Assembly: GCA_016793585.1 (NCBI GenBank)
Contig: JAEUJR010000572.1
Location: 1 to 10,846, forward strand
Direction: 5' to 3'
DNA: 10,846 nucleotides
Source: Archangium sp.
GTDB lineage: Bacteria > Myxococcota > Myxococcia > Myxococcales > Myxococcaceae
Part shown: in pieces, positions 1-6,131 of the stretch
Layout: each line of letters opens with the position of its first letter
Position numbering within the stretch: position 1 is the first letter of the stretch
Position numbers and translations under genes: made by a program
The notes under the pieces: generated by a model
What the model saw: only the letters and a program-made list of their open reading frames with translations
What the model was told of the DNA's origin: nothing
Database searches by the model: none

Positions 1-953
1 CCCATGTCGGCGAGGCGCTCCATGAGCACGTCGTTGTAGTTGCCGAGCCCGAAGCCGATGGCCGACAGCGTGACGCCTTCAGACGCGCGGCCCTTCACCG
101 TCTGCCAGATGTCGCCTGCGTTGGTGACGCCGTTGTTCGCGACGCCGTCGCTGCAGAGAATGACGCGGTTGATGCCGCCGGGCACGAAGCCCTTCATCGC
201 CAGGTCGTACGCGAGCGAGAGGCCGGCCTGCACGTTGGTGCTGCCTTCGGGCTTCAGCGCGTCGATGCCGGCGAGAATGCTCTCCTTCTGCGTCGCAGGC
301 GTCGGCGGCAGCACCACGTGCGCCTCGGAGCCGTAGACGACGAGCGAGACCTTGTCGCGACCGTCGAGTTCGTTCACCAGCAGGCCCAACGCCTTCTTCA
401 CGAGGCCCAGACGGTTCTCGCTCGCCATCGAGCCCGAGACGTCGATGGTGAAGATGAGGTGTGACGGTTTGCGGTCGGCCTTCGCCACTTCGCGCGCTTT
501 CACGCCGACGTGAAGCACGTGGTAGCCCTTGCGCGTCGGCGAGGGGAACGCCTCGACCTGCACTGCGAAGGCCTGCTCCTTCGGCGCCTGGTAGCCGTAG
601 TCGAACGCGTTGACGAACTCCTCGACGCGCACGGCCGCTTCGTCAGGCAGTACGCCGCGCTCGAGGTAGCTGCGGGCGAGCGTGTACGAGCCGGTGTCGA
701 CGTCGGCTGCGAAGGTGCTGATGGGCTCGGCCGTCGTCTCGATGGTGGGGTTGACGCCGTAGTCCTTGAGCACCATCGCCGGTACGCGCGTCGTCGTGGT
801 GGGGCTGGGCTCGGCCGTCGTCTCTTCGGGGCTGAGCACGGGCGTCGCGGAGACCGTGTGGTACTGCTGCTCGGGGCTTCGGAGCGCGCACGCGGCGATG
901 AAGAGCATCGCTCCGGTGACCAGCGTTCGTTTCCACGTCATCGACTTCGTCAT
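1..953 (-). CDS. VWA-domain lipoprotein of the YfbK type, N-terminal part (runs off the left edge)
   Basis: 317 codons are visible, starting at ATG 953 with GGAGG a few bases upstream; the C-terminus lies outside the window. Residues 1-22 form a lipoprotein signal ending in the lipobox IAAC (Cys22). A low-complexity Thr/Pro/Glu linker follows. Residues about 55-115 (from YGVNPTIETTAEPISTF through VRVEEFVNAFDYGY) match the vWF_A N-terminal domain found in YfbK-like proteins. The VWA domain carries an intact MIDAS: DVSGS at 171-175, a later GSTN threonine, and SDG after a beta strand. The visible end, GFGLGNYNDVLMERLADMG, is typical of the family. These proteins are exported and membrane-anchored, and MIDAS domains bind metal-coordinated partners; the exact role is unknown. 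It is divergent from the HAD gene across a 115-bp gap. The family assignment is firm and the function is not. Confidence 0.93.
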   Translation of the reverse strand, partial: MTKSMTWKRTLVTGAMLFIAACALRSPEQQYHTVSATPVLSPEETTAEPSPTTTTRVPAMVLKDYGVNPTIETTAEPISTFAADVDTGSYTLARSYLERGVLPDEAAVRVEEFVNAFDYGYQAPKEQAFAVQVEAFPSPTRKGYHVLHVGVKAREVAKADRKPSHLIFTIDVSGSMASENRLGLVKKALGLLVNELDGRDKVSLVVYGSEAHVVLPPTPATQKESILAGIDALKPEGSTNVQAGLSLAYDLAMKGFVPGGINRVILCSDGVANNGVTNAGDIWQTVKGRASEGVTLSAIGFGLGNYNDVLMERLADM

Positions 954-1068
954 GAGAGACCTCCGGTGGGTGATGCCGGCATGGTCGGCCAAGGTGAGCC
1001 CGAGTGTGGCACCGGGGTCTCAGCGGATCTTCATGGTTTCTTCACGACGGGCCGGTAGGAGGCGGTCG

Positions 1069-1713
1069 ATGCGCACCCCTCGCCACGTCATCTGGGACTG
1101 GAATGGAACGTTGCTCGACGACGCGTGGCTCTGCGTCGAGGTGATGAACGCGCTGCTCTCGGAGCACGGGCTGCCGCCAGTCGACGAGGCCCGCTACCAG
1201 GCGCTCTTCAGCTTCCCCGTCGTCGACTACTACCGAAAGCTCGGCTTCGACTTCGAGCGCACGCCCTTCGAGCAGGTCGGCACGGCGTTCATTCACGGTT
1301 ACCAGGCGCGCCAGCACGAGTGCGAGCTGCAAGCCGGCGCGCACGACGTCTTCGACGCGCTCCAGGCGAAGGGCATTTCGATGAGCGTGCTCTCGGCGAG
1401 TCAGCAATCGCGGCTCGAGGCGCAGGCGCGGCATCTGGGCGTGACGGGAAAGTTCGTGAAGCTGGTCGGGCTCGACCACCACTACGCCGACGGGAAGCTG
1501 GAGCTCGGGCGGCAGTGGCTCGCCGAGCTGGCGCACGCTCCCGACGAGGTGCTGCTCATCGGAGACACCGACCACGACCTGCACGTGGCGCAGACCCTGG
1601 GCATGCAGTGCCTCGTGGTGCCGAGCGGCCACCAATCGGCAGAACGGCTCGAGCAGGCCGGCGCGAGACTGGTGTCGTCACTGAACGAAGTCGCCGACTT
1701 GTTCTCGAAGTGA
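1069..1713 (+). CDS. HAD-superfamily hydrolase, phosphoglycolate-phosphatase-like
   Basis: 214 aa. The ATG at 1069 is chosen because AGGAGG lies at 1057-1062, 6 nt upstream; the frame stays open further upstream but that part is antisense to the VWA gene. HAD motif I is DWNGTLLDD (Asp10 as the phosphoryl-accepting nucleophile). Motif II is Ser109 in SVLSAS, motif III is probably Lys143 in the ADGK segment, and motif IV is GDTDHD at 165-170, which binds Mg2+. An alpha-helical cap between motifs I and II (about residues 18-85) makes it a C1-type enzyme of the phosphoglycolate phosphatase/beta-phosphoglucomutase branch. The second motif I aspartate, normally the general acid/base, is Asn12 here; DWNGT variants form a recognisable subgroup. 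It is a soluble cytosolic phosphatase of unknown substrate and stands alone as a transcription unit. Confidence 0.9.
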   Translation: MRTPRHVIWDWNGTLLDDAWLCVEVMNALLSEHGLPPVDEARYQALFSFPVVDYYRKLGFDFERTPFEQVGTAFIHGYQARQHECELQAGAHDVFDALQAKGISMSVLSASQQSRLEAQARHLGVTGKFVKLVGLDHHYADGKLELGRQWLAELAHAPDEVLLIGDTDHDLHVAQTLGMQCLVVPSGHQSAERLEQAGARLVSSLNEVADLFSK

Positions 1714-1745
1714 CCCGCTCGTCAGGCCCGATTCATCACCCCGTC

Positions 1746-1774
1746 TTGACGCCGAACACTGTTCGGCTTATTCC
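1746..1774 (+). promoter_or_regulatory. Probable promoter of the TetR gene with the operator in its spacer
   Basis: TTGACG at 1746-1751 is a good -35 match. About 17 nt downstream is a poor -10 candidate, TATTCC (1769-1774). The perfect palindrome at 1751-1767 fills the spacer, and the second half-degenerate copy overlaps the -10 and start region. This is the classic arrangement for repressor autoregulation. The -10 is weak, so the exact promoter is uncertain. Confidence 0.4.
1751..1767. promoter_or_regulatory. Operator 1: perfect 17-bp palindrome in front of the TetR gene
   Basis: GCCGAACACTGTTCGGC reads as 8-bp arms around a central C with no mismatch. Its 15-bp core recurs exactly at 2443-2457 upstream of the isochorismatase-like gene and imperfectly at 1773-1787. 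Size and symmetry suit a TetR-family dimer. The binding protein is inferred to be the adjacent regulator. Confidence 0.85.
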
Positions 1775-1787
1775 CAACAGTGTTCGG
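1773..1787. promoter_or_regulatory. Operator 2: degenerate copy of the same palindrome
   Basis: CCCAACAGTGTTCGG matches the core at all but two positions (third base and central base) and keeps AACA-N-TGTT. Its centre is 21 bp from the centre of operator 1, about two helical turns, which would place two repressor dimers on the same DNA face. It ends 14 bp before the regulator's start codon. Confidence 0.7.
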
Positions 1788-1801
1788 GAAGGACGGAGCC
1801 C

Positions 1802-2401
1802 ATGGCCAGACCCACCAAGAGCGACGACCCGCGGCGGAGCATTCTCGAGGCTGCGCGCGCGTTGATCGTCGAAGAGGGCCACGAGAAGGTGAGCCTGCGA
1901 GCGGTCGCGGCGTCGGCCGGGTTCAGCCCCGCCAGCCTCTACGAGTACTTCGACAGCCGAGAAGACCTGCTGACGACGCTCGCGGGTGAGGCCTCGAATC
2001 GGCTCGGCGCGGCGCTCCTGAAGGCGGCTGACAAGGGAAGGACGCCGGCCGTGGCGCTGGTCGAGGTGGGGCTCGCCTATGTCGACTTCGCGCGCGAACA
2101 CCGGGAGGACTTTCTGCTGCTCTTCGGGCGCCTCGAGTCTGCGCGCCAGAGCTTCGCGGAGTCGGTTCCTTCGGCCTCGCCCTACGCCGTGGTGATGAAC
2201 GGCGTTCGAGAAGCGCTCGGCGCGGCAGGCCGACGAGCGACCCAGGCGACCGTCGAGCAGGTGTCGTACGTGTTGTGGGCCGCGGCGCACGGCATGGCCA
2301 TGCTTCAGGTCACCCACCTGCACGGCTTCGACGCCGACTTCCGGGCCGCCGATCGCACGGGTCTGCAGGCCCTCGTGCGCGGCCTCGACCTCGCTGACTG
2401 A
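1802..2401 (+). CDS. TetR/AcrR-family transcriptional regulator with WHG-type C-terminal domain
   Basis: 199 aa starting at ATG 1802, preceded by GGACGGAG. Residues about 12-58 are the TetR N-terminal helix-turn-helix: a first helix around SILEAARALIVEEG, then VSLRAVAASAGFS, then the recognition segment FSPASLYEYF at 41-50. The ligand-binding domain follows. WAAAHG at 159-164 is the signature of the TetR WHG C-terminal class. It acts as a DNA-binding dimer, usually a repressor released by a small molecule. Two palindromes in its own promoter and an identical one before the next gene indicate that it represses itself and the isochorismatase-like lipoprotein. The inducer cannot be read from the sequence. 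Confidence 0.93.
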   Translation: MARPTKSDDPRRSILEAARALIVEEGHEKVSLRAVAASAGFSPASLYEYFDSREDLLTTLAGEASNRLGAALLKAADKGRTPAVALVEVGLAYVDFAREHREDFLLLFGRLESARQSFAESVPSASPYAVVMNGVREALGAAGRRATQATVEQVSYVLWAAAHGMAMLQVTHLHGFDADFRAADRTGLQALVRGLDLAD

Positions 2402-2416
2402 CGGTTTCACCCCGCA

Positions 2417-2440
2417 CGCGACCGGGTTCGTCGCGCTCGT
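2417..2440 (+). terminator. Possible weak hairpin terminator after the TetR gene
   Basis: CGCGAC (2417-2422) and GTCGCG (2430-2435) form a 6-bp stem with a 7-nt loop, beginning 16 nt after the TetR stop. Only a short T-run (2440-2442) follows, so termination would be weak. It could separate the regulator's transcript from the independently controlled downstream gene. A chance hairpin is possible in such GC-rich DNA. Confidence 0.25.
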
Positions 2441-2442
2441 TT

Positions 2443-2457
2443 CCGAACACTGTTCGG
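2443..2457. promoter_or_regulatory. Operator 3: perfect palindrome in front of the isochorismatase-like gene
   Basis: CCGAACACTGTTCGG is identical over 15 bp to the core of operator 1, including the asymmetric central base. It ends 18 bp before the ATG at 2476, so a bound repressor would block transcription or initiation at this gene. No convincing -35/-10 pair is visible next to it. Confidence 0.8.
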
Positions 2458-2475
2458 CCAAACCACGGAGTCACC

Positions 2476-3102
2476 ATGCTGCGCCTCTCAGTCATCCTCC
2501 TCACCCTCACTGGCTGCCTCGCGACCGAAGGTGAACCCATCGGCCCGTACGAGAAGCCGACCACCGCCCTCATCGTGCTCGACCTGCAACGTGACCTGCT
2601 CGAAGCCGACGGGAACATGCCCGTGAAGCAGGAGCAGGTGCAGCCGCTGCTCGAGACGGCGACAGCCCTCCATGCGTCGGCGCGCGCACAGGGGCTGCCT
2701 GTCATTCGCATCGAGAACCTCTACACCTCGGCTGACGTGGGCAATCTCTTCCGCAACGGCGCCACCGTTCGGGGCACGCCCGGCGCCGCGTGGGATCCGC
2801 GGGCGCCCATCGACGCCGACGCGATGTTCGAGAAAGACGCTCCCGACGTGTTCAGCAACGCGGCCTTCGACGCGGCGCTGCGCGAGAAGCAGGTCACCCA
2901 CCTCGTCATCACGGGCGTGTTCGCCGACGGCTGCGTGACGTGGACGAGCCGTGGCGCGCTCAACCGCGGCTATCGCGTCACGCTCGTGCGCAGCGGCGTA
3001 GCGGCGGGCTCCGACCAGGCGAGGAGCAGTGCCCTCGAGGCGCTGAAGGCCGAGGGCGTCACCATCGCCGACAGCCTCGAGGCCATGCGCTGGGCTCAGT
3101 GA
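2476..3102 (+). CDS. Isochorismatase-family cysteine hydrolase with a lipoprotein signal
   Basis: 208 aa; ATG 2476 is supported by GGAG at 2467-2470. Residues 1-14 (MLRLSVILLTLTGC) form a short lipoprotein signal with lipobox LTGC and lipidated Cys14. The mature part is an isochorismatase-like Rossmann domain. Asp36 in IVLDLQRDL, Lys120 in FEKD and Cys153 in GVFADGCV correspond to the Asp-Lys-Cys triad, and the region before Cys153 fits the usual cis-peptide loop. Family members hydrolyse vinyl ethers, amides such as nicotinamide, or carbamoyl compounds, and are normally cytosolic. An exported, lipid-anchored version is unusual. Its promoter carries the same operator as the upstream tetR-like gene, so it is the likely main target of that repressor. 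The 3' end overlaps the convergent DUF481 gene by 7 bp. The substrate is unknown. Confidence 0.9.
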   Translation: MLRLSVILLTLTGCLATEGEPIGPYEKPTTALIVLDLQRDLLEADGNMPVKQEQVQPLLETATALHASARAQGLPVIRIENLYTSADVGNLFRNGATVRGTPGAAWDPRAPIDADAMFEKDAPDVFSNAAFDAALREKQVTHLVITGVFADGCVTWTSRGALNRGYRVTLVRSGVAAGSDQARSSALEALKAEGVTIADSLEAMRWAQ

Positions 3103-3878
3103 AGGTCGAGCGTGAACCGAACGACGGCGAAGAGCCGCAGGTCGGTGGGAACGACGGTCTCCGGTGGGCGTGTGTCGTGCAGCACGCTCACCGTCAGGCC
3201 CAGCATGAAGGGCTCGGCGACCTTCGCCATGACCTCGGTCTCGTTGAGGAACCGGGCATCGGCGAAGGCATCGAACCGCGGCTGCGCGTAGGTCGTGTTC
3301 TGCACGAGCAGATGCGCGTCGAAGAGCGAGAGCCGCAATGTGAGGTAGTTCGACCAGCGCACGTCGACGTCTTCGAGCGGGTCGGTGCTGCCCGCGAGTG
3401 GAGACAGCCGGTCGTACTCGAACATCACCGTGCTGCCGCCCCAGAGCGCGAAGTGCTTCGTGTGAATCGCTTCGACGCGAACACCGGGCCCGCCGACCGC
3501 TCGCGCCTGCATGCGCAGGAACAGGTTGGTCTGGTACTGCACGAAGACGTCGGAGCCGACGCGCGGGTGCCACATCGCCGTCCACCGCGCGTGCGCGAAG
3601 GTCTGGTTCACGAAGGCCCCGCGCCCTGTCTCGGCGTAGCGCCCGTTCACCACTGCGAACACGCGCTGCTTCACCCACGACTCACCCGACTCGTCTGGCG
3701 CGTGCACCGACTGCCATTGCGCGCGCAGCGTGCCGCCCGTGTCGAGGTACACGACGTTTCCTCGCGAGAAGAAGAACGTTCCATCGGCGCCCAGCGAGAC
3801 GCCCGGCCTCCACGGCGCGGGCTTGAGCACCTCGGCGTTCACCTGCCCCAGCAACGTCAGCACGAGCATCGGCAGCAT
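3096..3878 (-). CDS. DUF481-like outer-membrane beta-barrel protein
   Basis: 260 aa starting at ATG 3878 (a second in-frame ATG is at 3869). A short signal peptide, MLPMLVLTLLGQVNA, is followed by alternating polar/hydrophobic strands rich in aromatic residues, such as GTFFFSRGNVVYLDTGG, FVQYQTNLFLRMQARAV and LFAVVRFTLDL at the C-terminus. This pattern is typical of outer-membrane barrels and most resembles the DUF481 (YdiY-like) family; the length fits. It is the last gene of the four-gene operon, starting 3 nt after the stop of the ABM gene, so it is probably translationally coupled. It ends in a 7-bp overlap with the convergent isochorismatase-like gene. Substrate or channel function is unknown. 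Confidence 0.75.
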   Translation of the reverse strand: MLPMLVLTLLGQVNAEVLKPAPWRPGVSLGADGTFFFSRGNVVYLDTGGTLRAQWQSVHAPDESGESWVKQRVFAVVNGRYAETGRGAFVNQTFAHARWTAMWHPRVGSDVFVQYQTNLFLRMQARAVGGPGVRVEAIHTKHFALWGGSTVMFEYDRLSPLAGSTDPLEDVDVRWSNYLTLRLSLFDAHLLVQNTTYAQPRFDAFADARFLNETEVMAKVAEPFMLGLTVSVLHDTRPPETVVPTDLRLFAVVRFTLDLH

Positions 3879-3881
3879 CGG

Positions 3882-4436
3882 TCAGCCCCTCTTCGGCCGG
3901 GGGTAGATGAATGACGCCAGCGCCTTCGTCAGCCGCGGCATCAGCACGTAGGTCATCAGGAAGACCTCGATGGTGATGGTGACGAGCAGCCGCAGCGGCA
4001 TCGGCGCGGTCGAGAGCACGGCAGCCACGAGCGAGCCGATGCTGAAGACGAGACCGTAGACGACGGCGATCATCACGAGCGCCATGCGAAACCGCGATGG
4101 CTGGGGCACCACGGTTCCCGGCGGTGGCGTGAACCAGAACTCGAGGCCCGTGAGCTGGTTCCACACCGCGTCGGCCTCGACGAACTCGGTCACCTCGAGC
4201 AGCGCGTTCCGGCGCAGCTCGCTCTGCTCGAAGCCGCGCAGGTGCTCCACCGAGTCGAAGCGAAAGACGCTGGTGTACTCGCGGTTCGCGCCCGACGGCC
4301 GCGTCACCGTCGTGCCGAGGTAGCCCGGCAGCTGCTTCGCCTGCTCGAGAAGCTTCTCGAGCCAGGCCTCGTAGTTCTTCTCGCGGCCAGCCTTCACGCG
4401 GCGGGTCACGACGACGGTGACGGGTTCGGTGGACAT
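3882..4436 (-). CDS. ABM-domain (antibiotic biosynthesis monooxygenase-like) protein with two C-terminal membrane helices
   Basis: 184 aa starting at ATG 4436, with GAAGG 8 nt upstream. Residues about 5-100 form an ABM/dimeric alpha-beta barrel: VTVVVTRRVKAGREKNYEAW, a GYLGTTV strand, and the FRFDSVEHLRGFEQSELR helix region. Residues about 116-141 and 149-170 are two hydrophobic helices, so the soluble domain is tethered to the inner membrane, most likely facing the cytosol. ABM proteins range from cofactor-free oxygenases of aromatic substrates to haem-degrading or purely binding proteins, and the active residues cannot be assigned from sequence alone. It lies between the hydrolase (9-nt gap) and the DUF481 gene (3-nt gap). 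Architecturally it resembles COG3224-type proteins, which also combine ABM with membrane helices. Confidence 0.88.
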   Translation of the reverse strand: MSTEPVTVVVTRRVKAGREKNYEAWLEKLLEQAKQLPGYLGTTVTRPSGANREYTSVFRFDSVEHLRGFEQSELRRNALLEVTEFVEADAVWNQLTGLEFWFTPPPGTVVPQPSRFRMALVMIAVVYGLVFSIGSLVAAVLSTAPMPLRLLVTITIEVFLMTYVLMPRLTKALASFIYPRPKRG

Positions 4437-4445
4437 GGTGGGCCT

Positions 4446-5246
4446 TCAGCGCGTGGTGAGGTCGAGCAGCGCGTTCACGAACGCCTGCGGTTGCGAGAGG
4501 AACGGCAGGTGGCCGGTGGCGAGGCTCGCGGTCTTCGTGTTCGGCCAGGCCGCGACCAGCTGCTGCTGCAGCGAGGGCGTGACCGCACGGTCGGCGGTGG
4601 TGAAGACGTAGCTGCGCGGCACCGAACCAAACGCCGCGTCGGTGAGCGTCACCTTTCCCCGAAATGGCGCGAGCGGCTCGGGCTTGTGACCCGCGACGAT
4701 GAAGGCCTGCACCTCTTTCGGAAGGTCGGCCGCCAGCGCGTCGGCGAGCGCCTCCTTCTTGATGGTGACGGTCGAGTAGTCGGCGGCGAACTGCATGTTC
4801 TGGCCGACGAGGCTGGTGGGGTCGCCCTTCGCGAGGTCCTCGAGCGACTGCCCGCTCTTCGGCAGGTACGCCGCGACGAACACGAGCTGACGCACCTTCG
4901 AAGGGGCGCGCTCCGCCACCTGCGCGACCACCAGGCCCGCCATGCTGTGGCCGACGAGCACGACCGGAGCCGGTTGCGCCTCGACGAGCGCCTGAACCGA
5001 CGTGACGTACTTCTCGAGCGAGAGGTCCTTCAGCGCGGTCGTATCGGCGCCGTGGCCGGGAAGGTCGACGGCGATGACGCGGTGGCCACGCGCCTCGAGC
5101 ATTGGCTTCACCGCGTCGAAAGCGTGGGCGTCGGCGAAGGCGCCATGAACGAGAATGAAGGTCTGCGGCATGGTCGATCTCGTCGTGTTGGAGGTGGTGG
5201 CGCAGCCCGCGAACGCGAGCGCGATGAAGAGCAGGAGCGTTCGCAC
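4446..5246 (-). CDS. Alpha/beta-hydrolase lipoprotein (esterase-like)
   Basis: 266 aa. The start is GTG at 5246, chosen because it gives a clear lipoprotein signal (LLLFIALAFAGC, Cys15) and lies 3 nt after the stop of the DJ-1 gene. An ATG at residue 26 would give a cytosolic form and is less likely. The fold is canonical: oxyanion loop LVHGAF at 32-37, nucleophile elbow GHSMAG with Ser101, acid Asp219 in TADRAVTP, and His246 in TGHLPFL. The sequence most resembles small esterases of the plant methylesterase/hydroxynitrile-lyase-like group (FILVHGAFADAHAFD start, AVDLPGHG strand). It probably hydrolyses a small ester at the periplasmic face of a membrane. It is the second gene of the operon, with the ABM gene 9 nt downstream. 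Confidence 0.92.
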   Translation of the reverse strand: MRTLLLFIALAFAGCATTSNTTRSTMPQTFILVHGAFADAHAFDAVKPMLEARGHRVIAVDLPGHGADTTALKDLSLEKYVTSVQALVEAQPAPVVLVGHSMAGLVVAQVAERAPSKVRQLVFVAAYLPKSGQSLEDLAKGDPTSLVGQNMQFAADYSTVTIKKEALADALAADLPKEVQAFIVAGHKPEPLAPFRGKVTLTDAAFGSVPRSYVFTTADRAVTPSLQQQLVAAWPNTKTASLATGHLPFLSQPQAFVNALLDLTTR

Positions 5247-5249
5247 CGG

Positions 5250-6020
5250 TCAGCGCCCCAGGGTCTCGATGACGAGCTCGGCGGTCTCGGTGCCCGAGAA
5301 GTTCTGCTGCCCGGTGATGAGGTTGCCGTCACGCACCGCGAAGCCGCGCCACAGCCCGGCCTGCACGAAGTTCGCGCCCGCCTTCTCGAGCTCGTCTTCG
5401 ATGCGCCACGGCATCACGTGCGTGGTCTTCGGCAACAGGCCCATGCCCCACACCGCGTTGTCGGCGAAGTCCTCCTCGACGTTGGCGAAACCGGTGACCG
5501 TCTTGCCCTTCACGAGCAGCTCGCCGTTCGACAGCTTCGCGAACTTGAGCAGCGCGACGCCGTGGCAGAGCGCGACCGCCAGCTTCCCGGCCTCGTAGAA
5601 CTCGACGAACTTCTTCTGCAGCGAGACGGCCTTCTCGAAGGTGAACATCGGCGCCTGCCCGCCGGCCACGACGATGGCGTCGAACTTCGAGACGTCGATG
5701 CTCGCGACGGGCTTCGTGTCGGTGACGAGCGCGGCGAGCTTCGGGGTCGCGATGAAGCCCATGCTGATGAGGTCGCTCGACGAATAGCCCGAGGCGTCGC
5801 GCGGGTCGCTCATGCCGTCGGCTTCACACCTGCCACCTTCGGGGCTGAAGATCTCCACGTCGTAGCCCGCCTCGGTGAAGGCGAAGTACGGGTGGGTCAG
5901 CTCGCTCCACCAGAAGCCGACCGGCCACTTCGTCGTGGTCGAGACGGCAGGGTTCGAGATGACGATGGCGACGCGCTTGTGGTGCTTCGGGTTGGTGACG
6001 TTCGGGTCTTTGAGGCTCAT
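5250..6020 (-). CDS. DJ-1/PfpI-family (type 1 glutamine amidotransferase-like) protein
   Basis: 256 aa starting at ATG 6020, with GGAG 7 nt upstream. The frame remains open further upstream under the LysR gene, but that is antisense artefact. The domain shows the DJ-1 layout: strand VAIVISNP, acidic elbow SPEGG with Glu61, IVVAGGQAP, and nucleophile elbow ALCHG with Cys152-His153. There is no signal peptide, so it is cytosolic. It belongs to the larger Hsp31-like group (about 230-260 aa) that includes glutathione-independent glyoxalases, chaperones and deglycase-type proteins; the exact activity is unproven. It is the first gene of the four-gene operon and divergent from the LysR regulator over a 108-bp gap, the usual place for a LysR target. 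Confidence 0.92.
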   Translation of the reverse strand: MSLKDPNVTNPKHHKRVAIVISNPAVSTTTKWPVGFWWSELTHPYFAFTEAGYDVEIFSPEGGRCEADGMSDPRDASGYSSSDLISMGFIATPKLAALVTDTKPVASIDVSKFDAIVVAGGQAPMFTFEKAVSLQKKFVEFYEAGKLAVALCHGVALLKFAKLSNGELLVKGKTVTGFANVEEDFADNAVWGMGLLPKTTHVMPWRIEDELEKAGANFVQAGLWRGFAVRDGNLITGQQNFSGTETAELVIETLGR

Positions 6021-6104
6021 GGCACGGCTCCGGTGGGGGTGTCTGGAACGCGCCCATGGTGTGTCGGCCCGACTGTTGCGGCCAATGAACGTCGTGCAGC
6101 CAGT

Positions 6105-6131
6105 CATTTCATGTGCTGCAATCATGAAATG
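6105..6131. promoter_or_regulatory. Perfect 9-bp inverted repeat covering the LysR start codon
   Basis: CATTTCATG (6105-6113) and CATGAAATG (6123-6131) are exact inverted repeats separated by 9 nt; the right arm contains the regulator's ATG. As DNA it could be the regulator's operator for autorepression and divergent control. As RNA it is a stem-loop that would bury the start codon. Which of these applies cannot be decided from sequence. Confidence 0.55.

Noticed and set aside
973..982. 10-bp palindrome ATGCCGGCAT in the gap between the VWA and HAD genes
   Set aside because: It is short, unrepeated and not unlikely by chance in GC-rich DNA; no promoter elements align with it.
510..1058. + strand frames opposite the VWA gene
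   Set aside because: They are low-complexity Arg/Gly/Val composition typical of the antisense of a GC-rich gene; the - strand reading has a signal peptide and MIDAS.
1751..1787. Gram-positive-type LexA (SOS) boxes
   Set aside because: That box is GAAC-N4-GTTC. Here the spacing is GAAC-N3-GTTC with an odd centre, and the neighbouring TetR gene explains the sites better.
4242..6128. Very long + strand open frame running from 4242 into the LysR gene
   Set aside because: Its first part is antisense to the four-gene operon, is Arg/Glu/His-rich without domain features, and arises from GC-biased third positions. Only the part from 6129 reads as a real protein.
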